In this document: positions 24,697-37,110 of the stretch, piece by piece
How positions within the stretch are numbered: position 1 is the stretch's first letter
Layout: the number at the start of each line of letters is the position of its first letter
DNA from: Burhinus oedicnemus
Lineage: Eukaryota; Chordata; Aves; Charadriiformes; Burhinidae
DNA: 64,000 nt
NCBI GenBank assembly: GCA_008921705.1
Contig: VFFE01007795.1
Span: 546,341 to 610,340, forward strand
Direction of reading: 5' to 3'
Made by a program: the position numbers and the translations under genes
Notes under the pieces: model-generated
Databases searched by the model: none
The model's input: only the letters and a program-made list of their open reading frames with translations
What the model was told of the DNA's origin: nothing

Positions 24697-26889
24697 AAAC
24701 GACTTACTCCAACCAAGAAGCTCCTCCATTAGCTGGGTATCACACTAATCAGTAGTAAAATCCCCCTGTACAAATCTAACTCTCAACGGCAGTATCTGTA
24801 GCCAGTTTGTTCTTTCAGCAAGCAGGAATTGATAAACATCAGTAATAAGTGATTAAGATCTGTAATTACAGTGAAGAGAAAGTAGGTTTGATTTTGGAGA
24901 GGAGATGGGTGATAACCCACTTGTAGCAGCCTGGAAACTGGGCAGCTCTGCTGCATGCGGTACATGTGGGGCCTTTGGAAGTGGTGCCCAGGCCAGTCTT
25001 TGAGACTACAATCTTCCACCTCATCCAGCAAAAGTAGATTCAATGCACCTTGCACCTCTCCTGTGGTTGACCCACGCCAGTGGTGCTGGCATCTGCATCT
25101 GAGATGTTAGTTCAATGGCTTCCTGAGGCGCCTCAAAAAAAAGATGTTTTATTTCCATACCACTGAACTCTGTGAACACAAGGAAATGCAATGGTCACAT
25201 AAAAGTTTACAAATCTAATTAATTTCTGAATAGCCTGATCTCTGGTAATGAGCAGGGACTCAAAGTCCTTAGCTTGCCTGCAAAGCTACTCAACACCTTT
25301 AGCCTGTCTGCTGAGTCTAATGGAGGAGGCAAGCAGAGACAAAAGTCTGCTTGCAGGTCTGATTTTGCAAAAAGAGACTCCCTCGTTAGCACAGCTACGA
25401 TGACAGACAGACATGTGCCAGGACACCAGCTCACGTTTGATCAAGCATCTGCTCTACCCCTATTCCAAATCCTCTTCTCCTCCAGCCCAGCACCTGGGAC
25501 AGACAACAATACTGTACTTGAACTCGGCAGCACACATCCCTACGTTACAGAGCTATGACCACAGGGAGCAAGAAGGTCACAGGCCCATAGATTACAGCTC
25601 ATATCCATATGGCGGATGCATATCATTGCAGACATATTAAGTCCCACGGTAATGATAGAATCAAGTGGTGTAACTCCAAAAATACGTGTTGTACAGGAAA
25701 TCAAAGTGAATTATCTTAATGATCTTGCCTAGAGATATAAACAGCTGCTGCGAACTAGCATCAACTGAAGCAAAATTGAGATGTTTATTCTCAAAAGCTG
25801 CTTATTTCACATCCATTTACAGTGAAAGACTGATTATTTCCATTCCAGGAAGAACTATATAATTTGAAATATATTTTTAAAGTACACCTTTGATAAGAGC
25901 ACCCACAAACCTTTAAGGAAAACTTGGGTCCACTAGACTAAGCAAACTGCATGACATGGTCCTTAGGTCTATAATGCATCAAAAAGAAATGCTAACCAGC
26001 ATGGCTTTAAGGGACTTAGATTTGGATCTTAGCATTCTTGCCCTGAGCTATTTATAGGTTCCGGCAACTTTTGCTTTATATTGTATTCTCTTTTGGAAAT
26101 ACTTTTTCATACCCTCGTTTTACTTTGCTTTTACCACCAACTGCAGAACTGACAGGAGTACAAAGTCTGATTAATAAAATTATTATCTTATGGCACAATG
26201 ATCTTTCCAAATAGTACTTTAATCTGTCTTGGTCTCCAGATGAAAAGCATTCAGAGTATGTGACTTATTGTTCTTAATTTAACCTTTGTTCATCAGCTAG
26301 ATTTTTTTCTTCTAATCTTAAGAAATTGTTTCTAAATTTAGAATCAATGTCTACTCCTGAAGTAATGAGCAAAAATTCACCTGACAGCTATAACTTACTA
26401 ATAAAGTATAAAAGAACATCAAAGGCCTACTTATTAAAGACCATGCTCTGGGGCTGGCAAGTTTTGCCCTCATTCTAAATAACGAATAGATTATAAAATA
26501 TTTATTCTTAAGTCTTACTAAACTCTGAGTTTCGTCACGTGTTGTCTCCCCTTTCCCGCAAAATTACTACTTTTTGGAATTCTAAATTACTTCACTCAAG
26601 GAGAAAAAAAATGAAAACATGTTTTCCTGAAGAAATGAATCACTCAGAAGCCTTTTTGAAAGAGAAGTAGATTTTGATAAGCAATGTCTTTAACTGTTCC
26701 CTAGATGAAAAATTTCTCCAACTACAAGAATGCCCATATGAAAATTCTACATTTGTAAAGCACAGATGGTAGGGACTAGGCATGACACTTTGAAAAATAT
26801 AAAAGCAATTAATTTTCTAATTACATTTCCAAAATAACCCTTTTTATAATTTTGGGGCTGATTAGAAATAAACTCTCTTTTCTCTCCAG
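24697..26889. other. Unique non-coding sequence
   Basis: No gene or repeat is recognised. Short opposing frames occur around 25,219-25,640. The right end supplies the branch site and pyrimidine tract of the exon candidate that starts at 26,890. Confidence 0.5.
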
Positions 26890-27016
26890 TTGCATTTTCC
26901 AGGCAGAGAGTTACCCAGACTATAAAATCACCTCCCCACTTCCCACATTCACCATGCCGCAGGGATGGTGGAAAGCAGAGCAAAAGGATTTCTGGCTGTT
27001 CCCAGGATCTCAGAAG
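26890..27016 (+). other. Best candidate exon in the window (unconfirmed)
   Basis: The left boundary is a strong acceptor: a CTGAT branch-like motif with its A at 26,861, 28 bases before an AG that ends a nearly pure pyrimidine run (CTCTCTTTTCTCTCCAG). The right boundary AAG|GTAAGT matches the vertebrate donor consensus at every position. The 127-bp segment is open in two of three plus frames. One, entering with one leftover base and leaving on a codon boundary, contains MPQGWWKAEQKDFW... from an ATG in good context (TTCACCATG) near 26,953. A second AG at 26,902 is an alternative acceptor. No protein family is recognised. It could be an exon of a host gene or a non-coding RNA, or a chance exon-like sequence. 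Confidence 0.33.
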
Positions 27017-27639
27017 GTAAGTGGATATACCAAGAAGAGGCAACAGCAAGACCAAATTACTAGGTGAAGTAGTAGAAACCAGGAAACCAAAGTCACAGAA
27101 AGGGATGCCATTCCAACTCAGGCTTAGCCTCACAACCATGGTGATTATCCTCACTTCAGATAGGACCAATTTAGACCCAATCTGTACTTACCTCTTTTCA
27201 ACTTCAGAGAAAGCAGGGGTAGGGGAGAAAAAAGGATCATTCTAGCTATGAATTGTTCCAAGTCTTTGCTGAGGAATGTCAGTCTCCAGAGGCATTCTTT
27301 ATTAACGGATTCCTATGACTAACACTGTCTTTGTTGTGAAAGAGAAGCAGTAAAACGTGCAGGTTATTGATTCAGATGTAGAACATTCCTTGCTTTCCTA
27401 GTTAGGGTGCCTATTACTTGTCAAGTTATTATTTCATGACAAAACAAATGCTTTAAAGCCTTCCTTGTTTTTCGGATATAGTTCATTTAAGGTAAGGAGA
27501 TGATTTGTTGAATACATACAAAATAATTAGTTCAATTAATATAGGCCCATTAGGTCCTTAAACCTAGTCCAAATGCAAAACATATTGGAAAATCTTTTGC
27601 CATCTTTAAGAAACCATGAATCATTCAAGGAGCTCCAAC
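27017..27639. other. Unique non-coding sequence
   Basis: No gene or repeat is recognised. On the minus strand a strong donor (AAGAG|GTAAGTAC) lies near 27,190 but only a very short segment separates it from the nearest acceptor, so no exon is called. Confidence 0.5.
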
Positions 27640-27860
27640 AACCAATGACGCGATGGCTCTGCCTCAGGGGATCCCAGCACTGCAGCCCAGCAACCGTGAT
27701 GCCCAAACCCAAGCCCTCGACGCACGGATGGAAATGGAGACCCTCAGTTCGGCAAGACCCCACCTTATTCACTCAGTGTTGGAGACGCAGTCAGACAGCA
27801 GTGTCGGCACAGAGCCTGGTACTCAGCGTGCCCACGCCTTGACCGGGATCATGGATGAAC
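27640..27860. other. Small GC- and CpG-rich patch
   Basis: By hand count about twelve CpGs fall in roughly 220 bases within otherwise CpG-poor DNA. Two plus-strand frames (27,573-27,842 and 27,653-27,940) and one minus-strand frame run through it without recognisable domains. It could be a tiny CpG island, a decayed exon or GC-biased unique DNA. Confidence 0.45.
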
Positions 27861-28187
27861 ACCAAACCAGCCCAAAGAGACAATCTGCATTCACAAGGCT
27901 TAACTGGAAACTTAACCAACTGAACTGCAGTGGAGCTTAACGGTTGCCCCGTTAAACATCCAGGCAGGGATGAGCCTTTGTCGGGCAGACACAAGAACTC
28001 ATCCAGGATCTCTTCCACATGAAGTAAATCCTCTGCAGGCTGGTGAACAGGGAAACCAAATCTGTAAGCATCTGCCTTGGACAGAAGTTTGTGCCCTGCT
28101 TGGCAAATTTTACCACCTAAATTATTTATTTATTTATTTTTAAAGAGCTTCATTCCTTTAGTTAATAACAATAACAGATGGACAGGA

Positions 28188-28272
28188 GGGGTTTTTTGTT
28201 TGGGTTTTTTGTTTTGTTGGGGGTTTGGGAGCTAATTTTTTGGGTTTGTTTTTTTGGTTTTTTTTTTTTGCT
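28188..28272 (+). repeat. T/G-rich simple tract with five G runs
   Basis: A low-complexity stretch of T and G. G runs lie at 28,188-28,191, 28,202-28,204, 28,219-28,223, 28,227-28,229 and 28,242-28,244, separated by T-rich loops. It ends in a poly-T tract. The spacing could allow a G-quadruplex on the plus strand. Confidence 0.8.
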
Positions 28273-31218
28273 ACGGGTGATATAGGGTGAGACAGAAAAT
28301 TATTTTTAGTCAAGAAAAGCTGCACTATGCACACTACGCACTCAGAACTGCCAGCACAGTGACCCTTTTAAGATACTTTATACATTACCTCTTGGAAAAA
28401 TGGTTTACCCCAGGGACATATACACATCTTTGAGAAGCTGTAGATTTCTGAGCATCTGCAGGGACAGCTGGCATGATGGTTACAGCAGCTGTCGCACTTG
28501 AATTATGAAATTGTGCATTGCCCAAGGAAAGGATCAATGTCATGTAAATCTCACAAACCTGAATCCAAGTCACAAAGAAAATGAAGGTGGGAGAGATAAC
28601 TGTTCTGATGTTGTGAGCCAGACTTGTTTGAATCACTCCATAATTTCAAATAATGTATTACATACTATGTGCTATATAATATCTACTGCATCTCTTAAGT
28701 CTTCCATCTGAACTGTCATTTTATTTTGAAAGGTCTACTAAAATCTTACTAAAATTTTGAGGGAAAAAACAACATTGGGGACGCAGGAAGGCTATGGAGT
28801 TTTAAAATCAAACTTCACTAAAACATTTATTTTATTTTTTTTTTATTCAAATCAAGCAGGGGATGTTGCCAGTCCTTCAGCATGGTTTTCCTGCTTGAGA
28901 AAATTACGCCCTGGTTCACAGCCGATTAATTATATGAATGACCTGATTTATTATGTATCACTGCTACTTCAAAAGAGAAACAGCCCTGACCAAAGAAACA
29001 AAAGTTACATCACTATAAATGACCTGTCTCTAATTAAATGGTGAACAGAAATAATTACATTTACTATTTTTTAATGTCATATTCAATATTTACTGCTTTC
29101 TGTGGAAAAAAAAAAAACCAACCCACTACTCTTACTGAAATTCAGGTAATTAATAAAATAACAGCTGAGGTTGTCTGCTCACACATTGCACACAGGAGCC
29201 GAGGACTCGTAAGAAAGCCTTCTGCCTGAAACTTGACTTTGCTTTGGAGAGATTTCCACAAACCCAGGGAGCCCTTGGGACCTGCAAGAGGTCACAGCCA
29301 GCTGTTCAAAGCCCCTTAATATCCCACAGCTGGGTCCGACCCCTTTTACAGGACAGTTACATTAGACTTTTGAGGAATTACAAAAATCACACCATTTAGT
29401 TCCACTGGAAAACATGCTGGGAGGTTTAGAAGAAAACAGCCAAACAAGTGACAGTTGACAGGTACTTTTTTTTGCCCCTTCAGTTTTATTCTCTTTTGCT
29501 TTTCCCCAAGTAATTCCCACGCAGTGCTAAGTTCTCCATGTCAGGAAGTTATCAGCTCCCCCCAGCTCAGGAAGCGCAGAACTTGCTGAGGGTAGGGTTT
29601 CTGGATGCCAATTCATCAGTGGAAATGCACATCTTTAAAAAAAAAAAAAAAGTGCTGAAAAGTCTTTTATATTATTCATTTACATAAACATGCACTAAAG
29701 ATCCTCCATTTAAATAATCGAGGACATTCAAAGACAAAATCAATACTACTTTACATCCCATGAATCAATTTCAATACTATTAGAGGACAGAAACATCATC
29801 CTATGATCTACCCTATACAGTCTGGACACGAATAATAAAGACAACGTGAATAGAAACTCATCACAGCACAAAGATTCATTTTTCCTCAATCAGAACTTCC
29901 TTGGATTCAAATGGGGAAAAAAGTCAATTAAGTATCTTGTACTTGGATCATTCAATGATTTTTCCTCAAGTTTTCTGCCCAGTCTTTTCAAGACACGAAA
30001 AAGAATTGAAACAAATGTTTCTTCAAAAGTATTTGCTTATTGCAAAATCCTTAGTGCTACAATCAAAATACATACTACAAAGTACAAATGAATGCAAAAC
30101 CCATCTGATATCAGTTTGCAATGGCTTGCTTAATCATCAATAAAATGTAAAGTTTAGATGAATATATTACTTTTTTATTTAAAAAATTACTGAATTCATG
30201 ATTTTAAACCAGAATTAATTGCAAGTGAAGACAAGTTCACTATTAAAATACTGCTGACCATCATTGCTAGCAGTACATTCCCTTCTCTAGAGAATTCCCT
30301 TTGTAAAAGGGAATCACCTTCAGTTATTGCAACAAATCCAGTGTGGACAAGAATGCTGAGCTAGCAAAATGTCATTTAATTATTGCCATGATGAATTGGC
30401 AAGCCGCAGAAATCAGAAGCATATATTCAGAGGAGCCCCCAATAATCAATGCGATGAACAGCAAACCAATAAAGCATTTTAGTCTCCTTTCTCAGGACCA
30501 TGCAGTTGATTCACTTACTAATAGATTTACACATAAGAAGTTACCCATGTATATCACTGTCAATTTTTAATGGAGGGTTCTCAGAAGTGTTTCGTGATTA
30601 ACATCACACACCACTTCAGTTAAACAAGAAAGGCCATTAAACTCACTGTAAATACAGTCTGATTTGATCTCTTTAGCAGCACACTAACACGCCCAGAAGA
30701 AAACATTCTTAAGCAGTACTTGCCATGCTTAGAGGACCTTATCTGCACCACTCCATGATTATTGACAACAAACAGTTAATTCCTTGCATTCACCACATTC
30801 TTGGTCATATTCCCACTTCAAATTTCTGCTTCTGATAACAGCAAGGTAACAAAGCAAATAAAACTTTAAGTATCTTTTTTAACGCCTATATACTTAAACT
30901 TAGAAGAATGAAACACCTCCACTGACTTAAAGTTCTGTTTATAGTGCTAAACAAGGATGCAACAAAACATGAAAATTTAAGAATTTCTAATTTAAAGAGA
31001 ATTTGAGAACTACAGCCACCTAGGACATTATGAAGTACGCTAAAGATTACAGTCCTCCACAGATTATTGCTAAACCAGAGATACAAATGAGAGGCATGTT
31101 CCTGACGAACCAAAAGGACATGAACTGGTAAATTTACCAGCATTCAAACTGGCTGACTATTTCTCCTTGGGGCCCATCAGTTCTGAAGAGGCCAGTGACA
31201 CCTTCTCTCTCATTTCAG
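28273..31218. other. Unique AT-rich non-coding sequence
   Basis: No gene or known repeat is recognised. A perfect 9-bp stem with a 3-base loop lies at 30,294-30,314. Frames are short. Short poly-A runs occur near 29,109 and 29,637. Confidence 0.5.
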
Positions 31219-31309
31219 TTTTACTCCCTAAGACCCAGACTTGTTCACAACTTGACCCAAGACCCCTTAGGAAGCAGAAGAACCAGGCTGCAGCTGAACC
31301 ACACCACCA
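31219..31309 (+). other. Weak candidate exon (unconfirmed)
   Basis: The acceptor TTCTCTCTCATTTCAG is strong and a possible branch A lies about 20 bases upstream. The donor ACCA|GTAAGC is only moderate. The 91-bp segment is open in one plus frame. No domain or family is recognised and chance is a serious alternative. Confidence 0.15.
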
Positions 31310-34300
31310 GTAAGCTTCACAAGGAGGGGGTCGTTGGCTGTAGCTCAAAGTTTGCAGAGATGCTGTCTACTTTCAGAAGAGACACTGAGAAGGCATCAAA
31401 TTGAAATCGTCCTAAGGTCTCCAAACCCTTTAATTTCTGCTTTTTGTATGGGACGCACATAACATTGACCCAACTTTTCCAATTTTGAGGTGGCAGTGAC
31501 AAAGAAAACTTGCACCCACTGAGCCTTTCTGATCCTTCACAAGGCATCTAGCCCTATGGATCACAAAACGCTGTCGGCTCAACTCACTACAAGAGGTAGT
31601 CAAGGCTACGCTTAGTTCAAGGGGCAAATTCCAATCAGGTGACAGAACCGCAGTGACACTGACTAACTTCTCACTACCCGCAGTGAAAAGCTATCCAGGT
31701 TTATCAAGCCTCTTCAATGTGTACATGTAAGTGGTGAAAAAACCCAAAAGGCTGTTCGAAGGTTGCTGTTCCTCACCTACCATCATTACATGTATCATTC
31801 CCCTCTGAATGGAGCAACAAGGGCAGTCTGTGTTCTTCCACGGACACAGGGGTGTTGTAAGAAGTGGATTGAAGGGGAGACAACAGCATCTTCACAGAAC
31901 ACTCTCTTTTCCCATTGCTGAACTTGTTTCTTGTTTGTTGATAAAATTCACAGTTTTGGCACATTTCCTAGAGCCTCAGTTGCCCCTACGTCTCCAAGTG
32001 GCCCTCTGGCAAAACTTTTCACAGAGTTCATCTAGTAACCCAAAAATGTTTTGGGTTTTTTCTTCTGGAGCAGACTCTGACTTTCTGAATACCAGATGGA
32101 AGTACTGCCATGCACAGCACACTGGAAACCTTCTGGAAACCACTGCCAACACACACGGTGGTGTCTCGTTTGCTTGATAGTGTTATCAGCAGAAATTACT
32201 TCAAAGTCTTTACAGGCTTCTCACTCCTTTCTGGATGAGACTCAAGATATTGAAGTTTTCAAATGATCTGAGACATATATAACGAGAAGACATTTCTCTT
32301 TCACATGCTCTTATGACAGTTCTTAGAGCCAAAGGAATTAGATTGGGGGTGGGATTCTCAGCAGATAATGGCAGTATTATTACTTTCCCCATACTGGTCT
32401 GGCACAGTTCATTCCATTATCTGCAAATCTGCCACAGCTCATCTTATTCCTTTCTCTGTATGATTTTCATTCACTGAATATATTTTTTTCTTAAAACACA
32501 CGACAAATGTTTCTAGTAGGTCACTCACAAATACTGCAAAAATTATGGTCTAGTACTATCAGGTCTCTCACCCCAAGGTGAGGAAATAGTTTATATCCTG
32601 GTCACCTTAAGTTTGACAAATTGTTGTGGGGTATTTCAACAACTAATACTAATACGTAGACCAATATATCACCATGTTACCTGGGGATGTTACAAACCAA
32701 TGTTTGTGGTTGGGTTTATCCATCGAAGGGAAAGAAAAAATAAAATTCAGAACTGCACGTTAAAGGTAGTTCTAGAACAGTTAAAACCATTTACAGTAAG
32801 TTGTCCACGCTCTGTCCTGGCAACTCCTACCTGGCTGAAGAAGCTTAAAATTTTGTTTAAGCTCTTGTTTAAAATTTCTACACACTTTGATCTGCTGTGG
32901 TGCAGTGCAAGAAAGCTCTGCGTGTTGCTTGACTTTAGTTTCATTGGTTTTCAGTAACACCTAAGCTCTTAGGAACAGCACTGAACGTCATTCCTGAAGA
33001 ACCACCAAAGTTGGTGGTAACAAAAGTTTACACAATTCTGGTTGAAAACACTTTGGCCTTCTAATCTTCTATCACTGTTTACAGGAAAATATGAATTCCA
33101 TACATAGGTACAAACTGTAAAGGAACACATTTTTTCTACCCAAAATTCGCATTCTATGGTTACAGCATAGTGCCATCTGCTGTACATTTGTTTATGTACA
33201 ATTCTTCCAACCACCAAAATGACAAAGAAAACCTCATGATGGTTATTTAAAAACTTTGAGCATATGCGGTCTTACAATACGCAATTTTGTCAGTAGCTTT
33301 TTATACAAAGATAAGATGGAGCACTGGATATTCTATTCTGCAAGCATACAAAAGGCTACACAGATGTATGCTAACATATGCGTGGCTGCTGAATAAAGGA
33401 ATCAAACGAGACCATAGGGAACCACTGCTTTTATTTCTCTCAGAAAAAAGCCGATTTTTATGGTCACAGCTGGGGTTTACATGAATCTTCTTCAATTAAA
33501 TATTAATATGCATTTTTAACTGCATTCCCTCATTAACAACAAATGATGCCACAGATGTAAGAAAGCTGCCAATTTTCAGAGTTCACTTTGCTCCAGCTTA
33601 CAATGTCCGTCACAAACACCCCATTTTTATTAATTTTTTTTAATATATTCTAGGGCAAAACAAGAAGAAAAAAAAAAGTGTGTCCTCAAAGACGGCCAAC
33701 AAAGTGTTCATAGTAAATTTTTGGGATAATGCATCTCAGCATAATTACTTCATCAGAGTCTGCACTGAAGTGAATAACGTAGTGAGATGCCTTATCTGTA
33801 GATATTCTTACTCTACCCACCCCTTATCCAACGAATCACTCTCAAGGTCTCCCCTCCTTTTCTGACGAGAATTTTATCCTTCCTTGGAGACCCTAAACAG
33901 ACCTGCCTTTCAAGTGGCTAAAAAGTTCACTTTGGCCTGGAGAACAGATGCGTTACTCCTGCCTTTGCCACTAGAGAGACTACAGGATTGGCGAGCAAAA
34001 GCCACTAATACAGGAGAAAACCACCCTCCAGGTACCACTTATTCGTATAAGCCCACATTAAAAATATCTGAGGTCTTGCAGTACTTCTAAACCTCTCTCC
34101 CTACGACTTACTGCTGTGCAAGAGCCATGGAAACGCAGCCAGGTTTTTAAGGCAGTGCCTCATTACAGCCTTGGGGAGCCCCGGCAGCCAGAGGGAGGGA
34201 TGCACCTGCAGCAAGAACAGGCACCCAGAGGCGTGCGGCAGCCTCCGGGCATGAAGCTCTGCTGCTGCGTGGCTACATCCCCAAGACTTTTTTTTTTTCT

Positions 34301-37043
34301 GGAAATATTGGTCTATGCTTCTCTTCCTCCAACATGTACTTATTCGTGCAGCTGAGTACCACAACTGCGCTCATGTTGGTCTGTGTTTTAAATCAGACAT
34401 ATGAACCCATTCTCAGGAGCGTTTGGTCTCCTGAAAACTATTCCTGCAAACATTACGTCTTTCATTAAACAGACAGAGAATTCAATCTACTGCTTTATAC
34501 ATTTTCAGTTTCTTTATTATACGAACTGAAATGTGCTGCATGTATGGACACTTCATGGAGGTTATCCCAAGAGGTTGTGTCTCAGAATTTCAAATACTAG
34601 TTATAATTTCATCACAAGCAAATGTCTTATCAGATCAGGTGACCCTTGCGTTTTCATTTTTACGGTCACAAAAATGCTGGAGAACGTTGTTTGTGCTCAG
34701 AAACTTCAAATAACAAAGAAATTAATTTTACGCTGTGATTTTTCAAATGCTTGGGTTTGACAGCACTGCAGATGGTTAATAACACTGCAGCTGAACTCTA
34801 CTGACTATCTCAATAATAGCAAGTGCATCTAGTCTCAGCTTTGGAAGCAGGAGGAAGCTGGAGTTCTCCAGTCTACACAGCGATAGCAGCAGGCATGGAA
34901 AAAAAGATTCTGAGGTGAAAGACGCTGCTGTCATATTAAATGTATCTGATTTGCCTGCTATGGTATTTCATCGATTACAAAATGAACATGCAGAGAAATA
35001 ACTATAGAAGGGTACAAATATTTCTCCGGAGTCACACCAGCCCTGCCAACCATGAAATGTATGCTGCTAAATTACTGATGCTGCTTGCAAATTAATGTTC
35101 TCTACAGAGAGAATTTTAGAGCAGCAAAACATTTCGAAGAGCTAATTTGCGAGTTAAACAAGGAAAATAGAAAAACCTAAATTATTCTGGTGAAAAAATA
35201 TCACAGTTAAGTCTGGAAGGTCTCAACGTATACTTTTCTCAGCAAGAAACAAAGGTTGCACGCCTCTTTCCAGCCAGCATCTGCAGAAGTTACACGTCAA
35301 ATGCCAACCACACTAGGAAACTCAACCCCATTTTGAAGATAGCCACAAACTACTGACACTCCAGAAAACACAGAGAACTTCCTTTGCTCTAAAACACCCG
35401 TAAATGAAAATGATGAGTAAAGATACACTTAGAAAGTTGTACCCTGATATCGCCTTTGAAAATTAAACTGATTTTTGTAAAATAAATTTATAAACTGATA
35501 CACTGCAGTTCATTTGCGAAGACAACTTTTCAAGTAAATCTGTTGAGAAAGCATTACTATTTCCATCCAGAAGACAAAATTTCTGTTAATTAAAGCCCTG
35601 TTTTGATTAAAATAATAATAATTGTGAGGTCCTATTTCTACCATTCTTATTTGTGTAATACAGCTACAGACATTACCCACAGGTGACTCTCCAGGCTCTG
35701 ATTTTCCCCTACCTTCCTCCAAAGCCCCTGGCTGCAGCAGAGGGCCCAGAGCAGGAGACAGAGCTCCCCTCTACGCTACATTTTGTTCTGCTGTTACTCC
35801 AAGCCACCCCTACTTTCAGCCAAAGTCATCTTCTAAGAATTTCAGAGAGGAATGTAATAAATACGTATTCCTGAATAGCACAGTCCATGTATGTTCTCTA
35901 TTAGCCATGTTTTTAGTTCTTTTGTGTTCCCAACCATTTTTGCAGGAAAACAGAATTAAGCATCTTGTAAGACTATTTGAACACTAGTAGGGCTTGTGCA
36001 TGAGCAAGTCATCCCGACTCCCAAGCTCTTGAAAAAAAGCAGCTTATTTCAACCAAGAACTTGACATGCCAAAATCTCTCTACTCTAAAACTGTGAAAAT
36101 CACACTTATGTAGTGTGACAGCTGCAAAACCTGTAATACAGATTCACCTAAAAGTATTCATTCAGCAATCTGAATTGTCCTACTTCATGGCTTGTACATA
36201 ATAATTAATCCCTGGTGTCAACAAATAATGTTACTTCTTGAATTCAAGCAATAGAGGAATCTGCTGATGAATGCTGTTGGCAGTATATTTCAAAAGTTCA
36301 TGTCTCAGAAACTTTGCACAGTACGTTAATCCCACACCTCCATTATTCATCCAGTCAACAGACTAATAATAAACGTAAAACTCTCAAGCAGTTTCAGATG
36401 GCACCTTATGCGATAACTGTTTCCACTCAGGCATGACTGCAAAACATCCCCTAAAACTCTTCAGCTTGCGCAACGTAACAACAGCTGAATTATGATTTTC
36501 TGAGGGTCTCACATGAAACTTCATTGGTCCTTTTGGGAAAAAAAAAAAAAAAGGATAATTACAGGATCTGCTTTTTATTCTGTACTTTGTTTTCCCCCTT
36601 TTTTGCCATATGATCTGTTTCTCCCTACTGAAATTAAGGGAGTCAGCATGCTGCAGCCAACTAATTCTGTTCGCATCATTAGCAACTGCAGCAGGAAATG
36701 CACACTAAAAGTTCATCTAAAGAAGAGAAATCGGTATTTCTGTATTTTGGAGAACAAACTTTGGGGAACAACACAGCACTTTCAGAGAAATTGTCTCGGC
36801 ATTAGCTGAGCTGCTGCTTTGACTCTTGACTCTCAACAACCTCTTCACTTGAGGATGTTCTAAAATGGTGAAAGCAAGCGGTTTATGATTCTTAACTGTA
36901 CACAATATTATTTGCTCAAATCTGTTAGCTTAAAAGAGGACTGCCAGGGAAAAAAATAAATGACAAATGCCCATGATCAAACCTAAAGAAATCAAGTCTC
37001 TGTTAACACACCAGAGGGTTGGTTTTGATGGATTAGCATTTTT
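31310..37043. other. Unique AT-rich non-coding sequence
   Basis: No gene or known repeat is recognised. Overlapping short frames on both strands at 31.2-32.2, 32.6-33.5 and 34.1-34.4 kb look like chance. The segment 34,925-35,170 has several homeodomain-like AT words (ATTAAAT, AAATTAATG, CTAATTTG) but no firm regulatory call is possible. Confidence 0.5.
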
Positions 37044-37110
37044 CATTTGGTTTGGGGGTTTTTGTTGTGGTTTTTGTTTGGTTGGGTTTTGTTTGGTTTG
37101 TTTTCTTTTT
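37044..37110. repeat. T/G-rich simple tract
   Basis: Low-complexity TTTGG/GTTTTTG sequence with GGGGG and GGG runs. It resembles the tracts at 28.2 and 41.0 kb. Confidence 0.8.
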
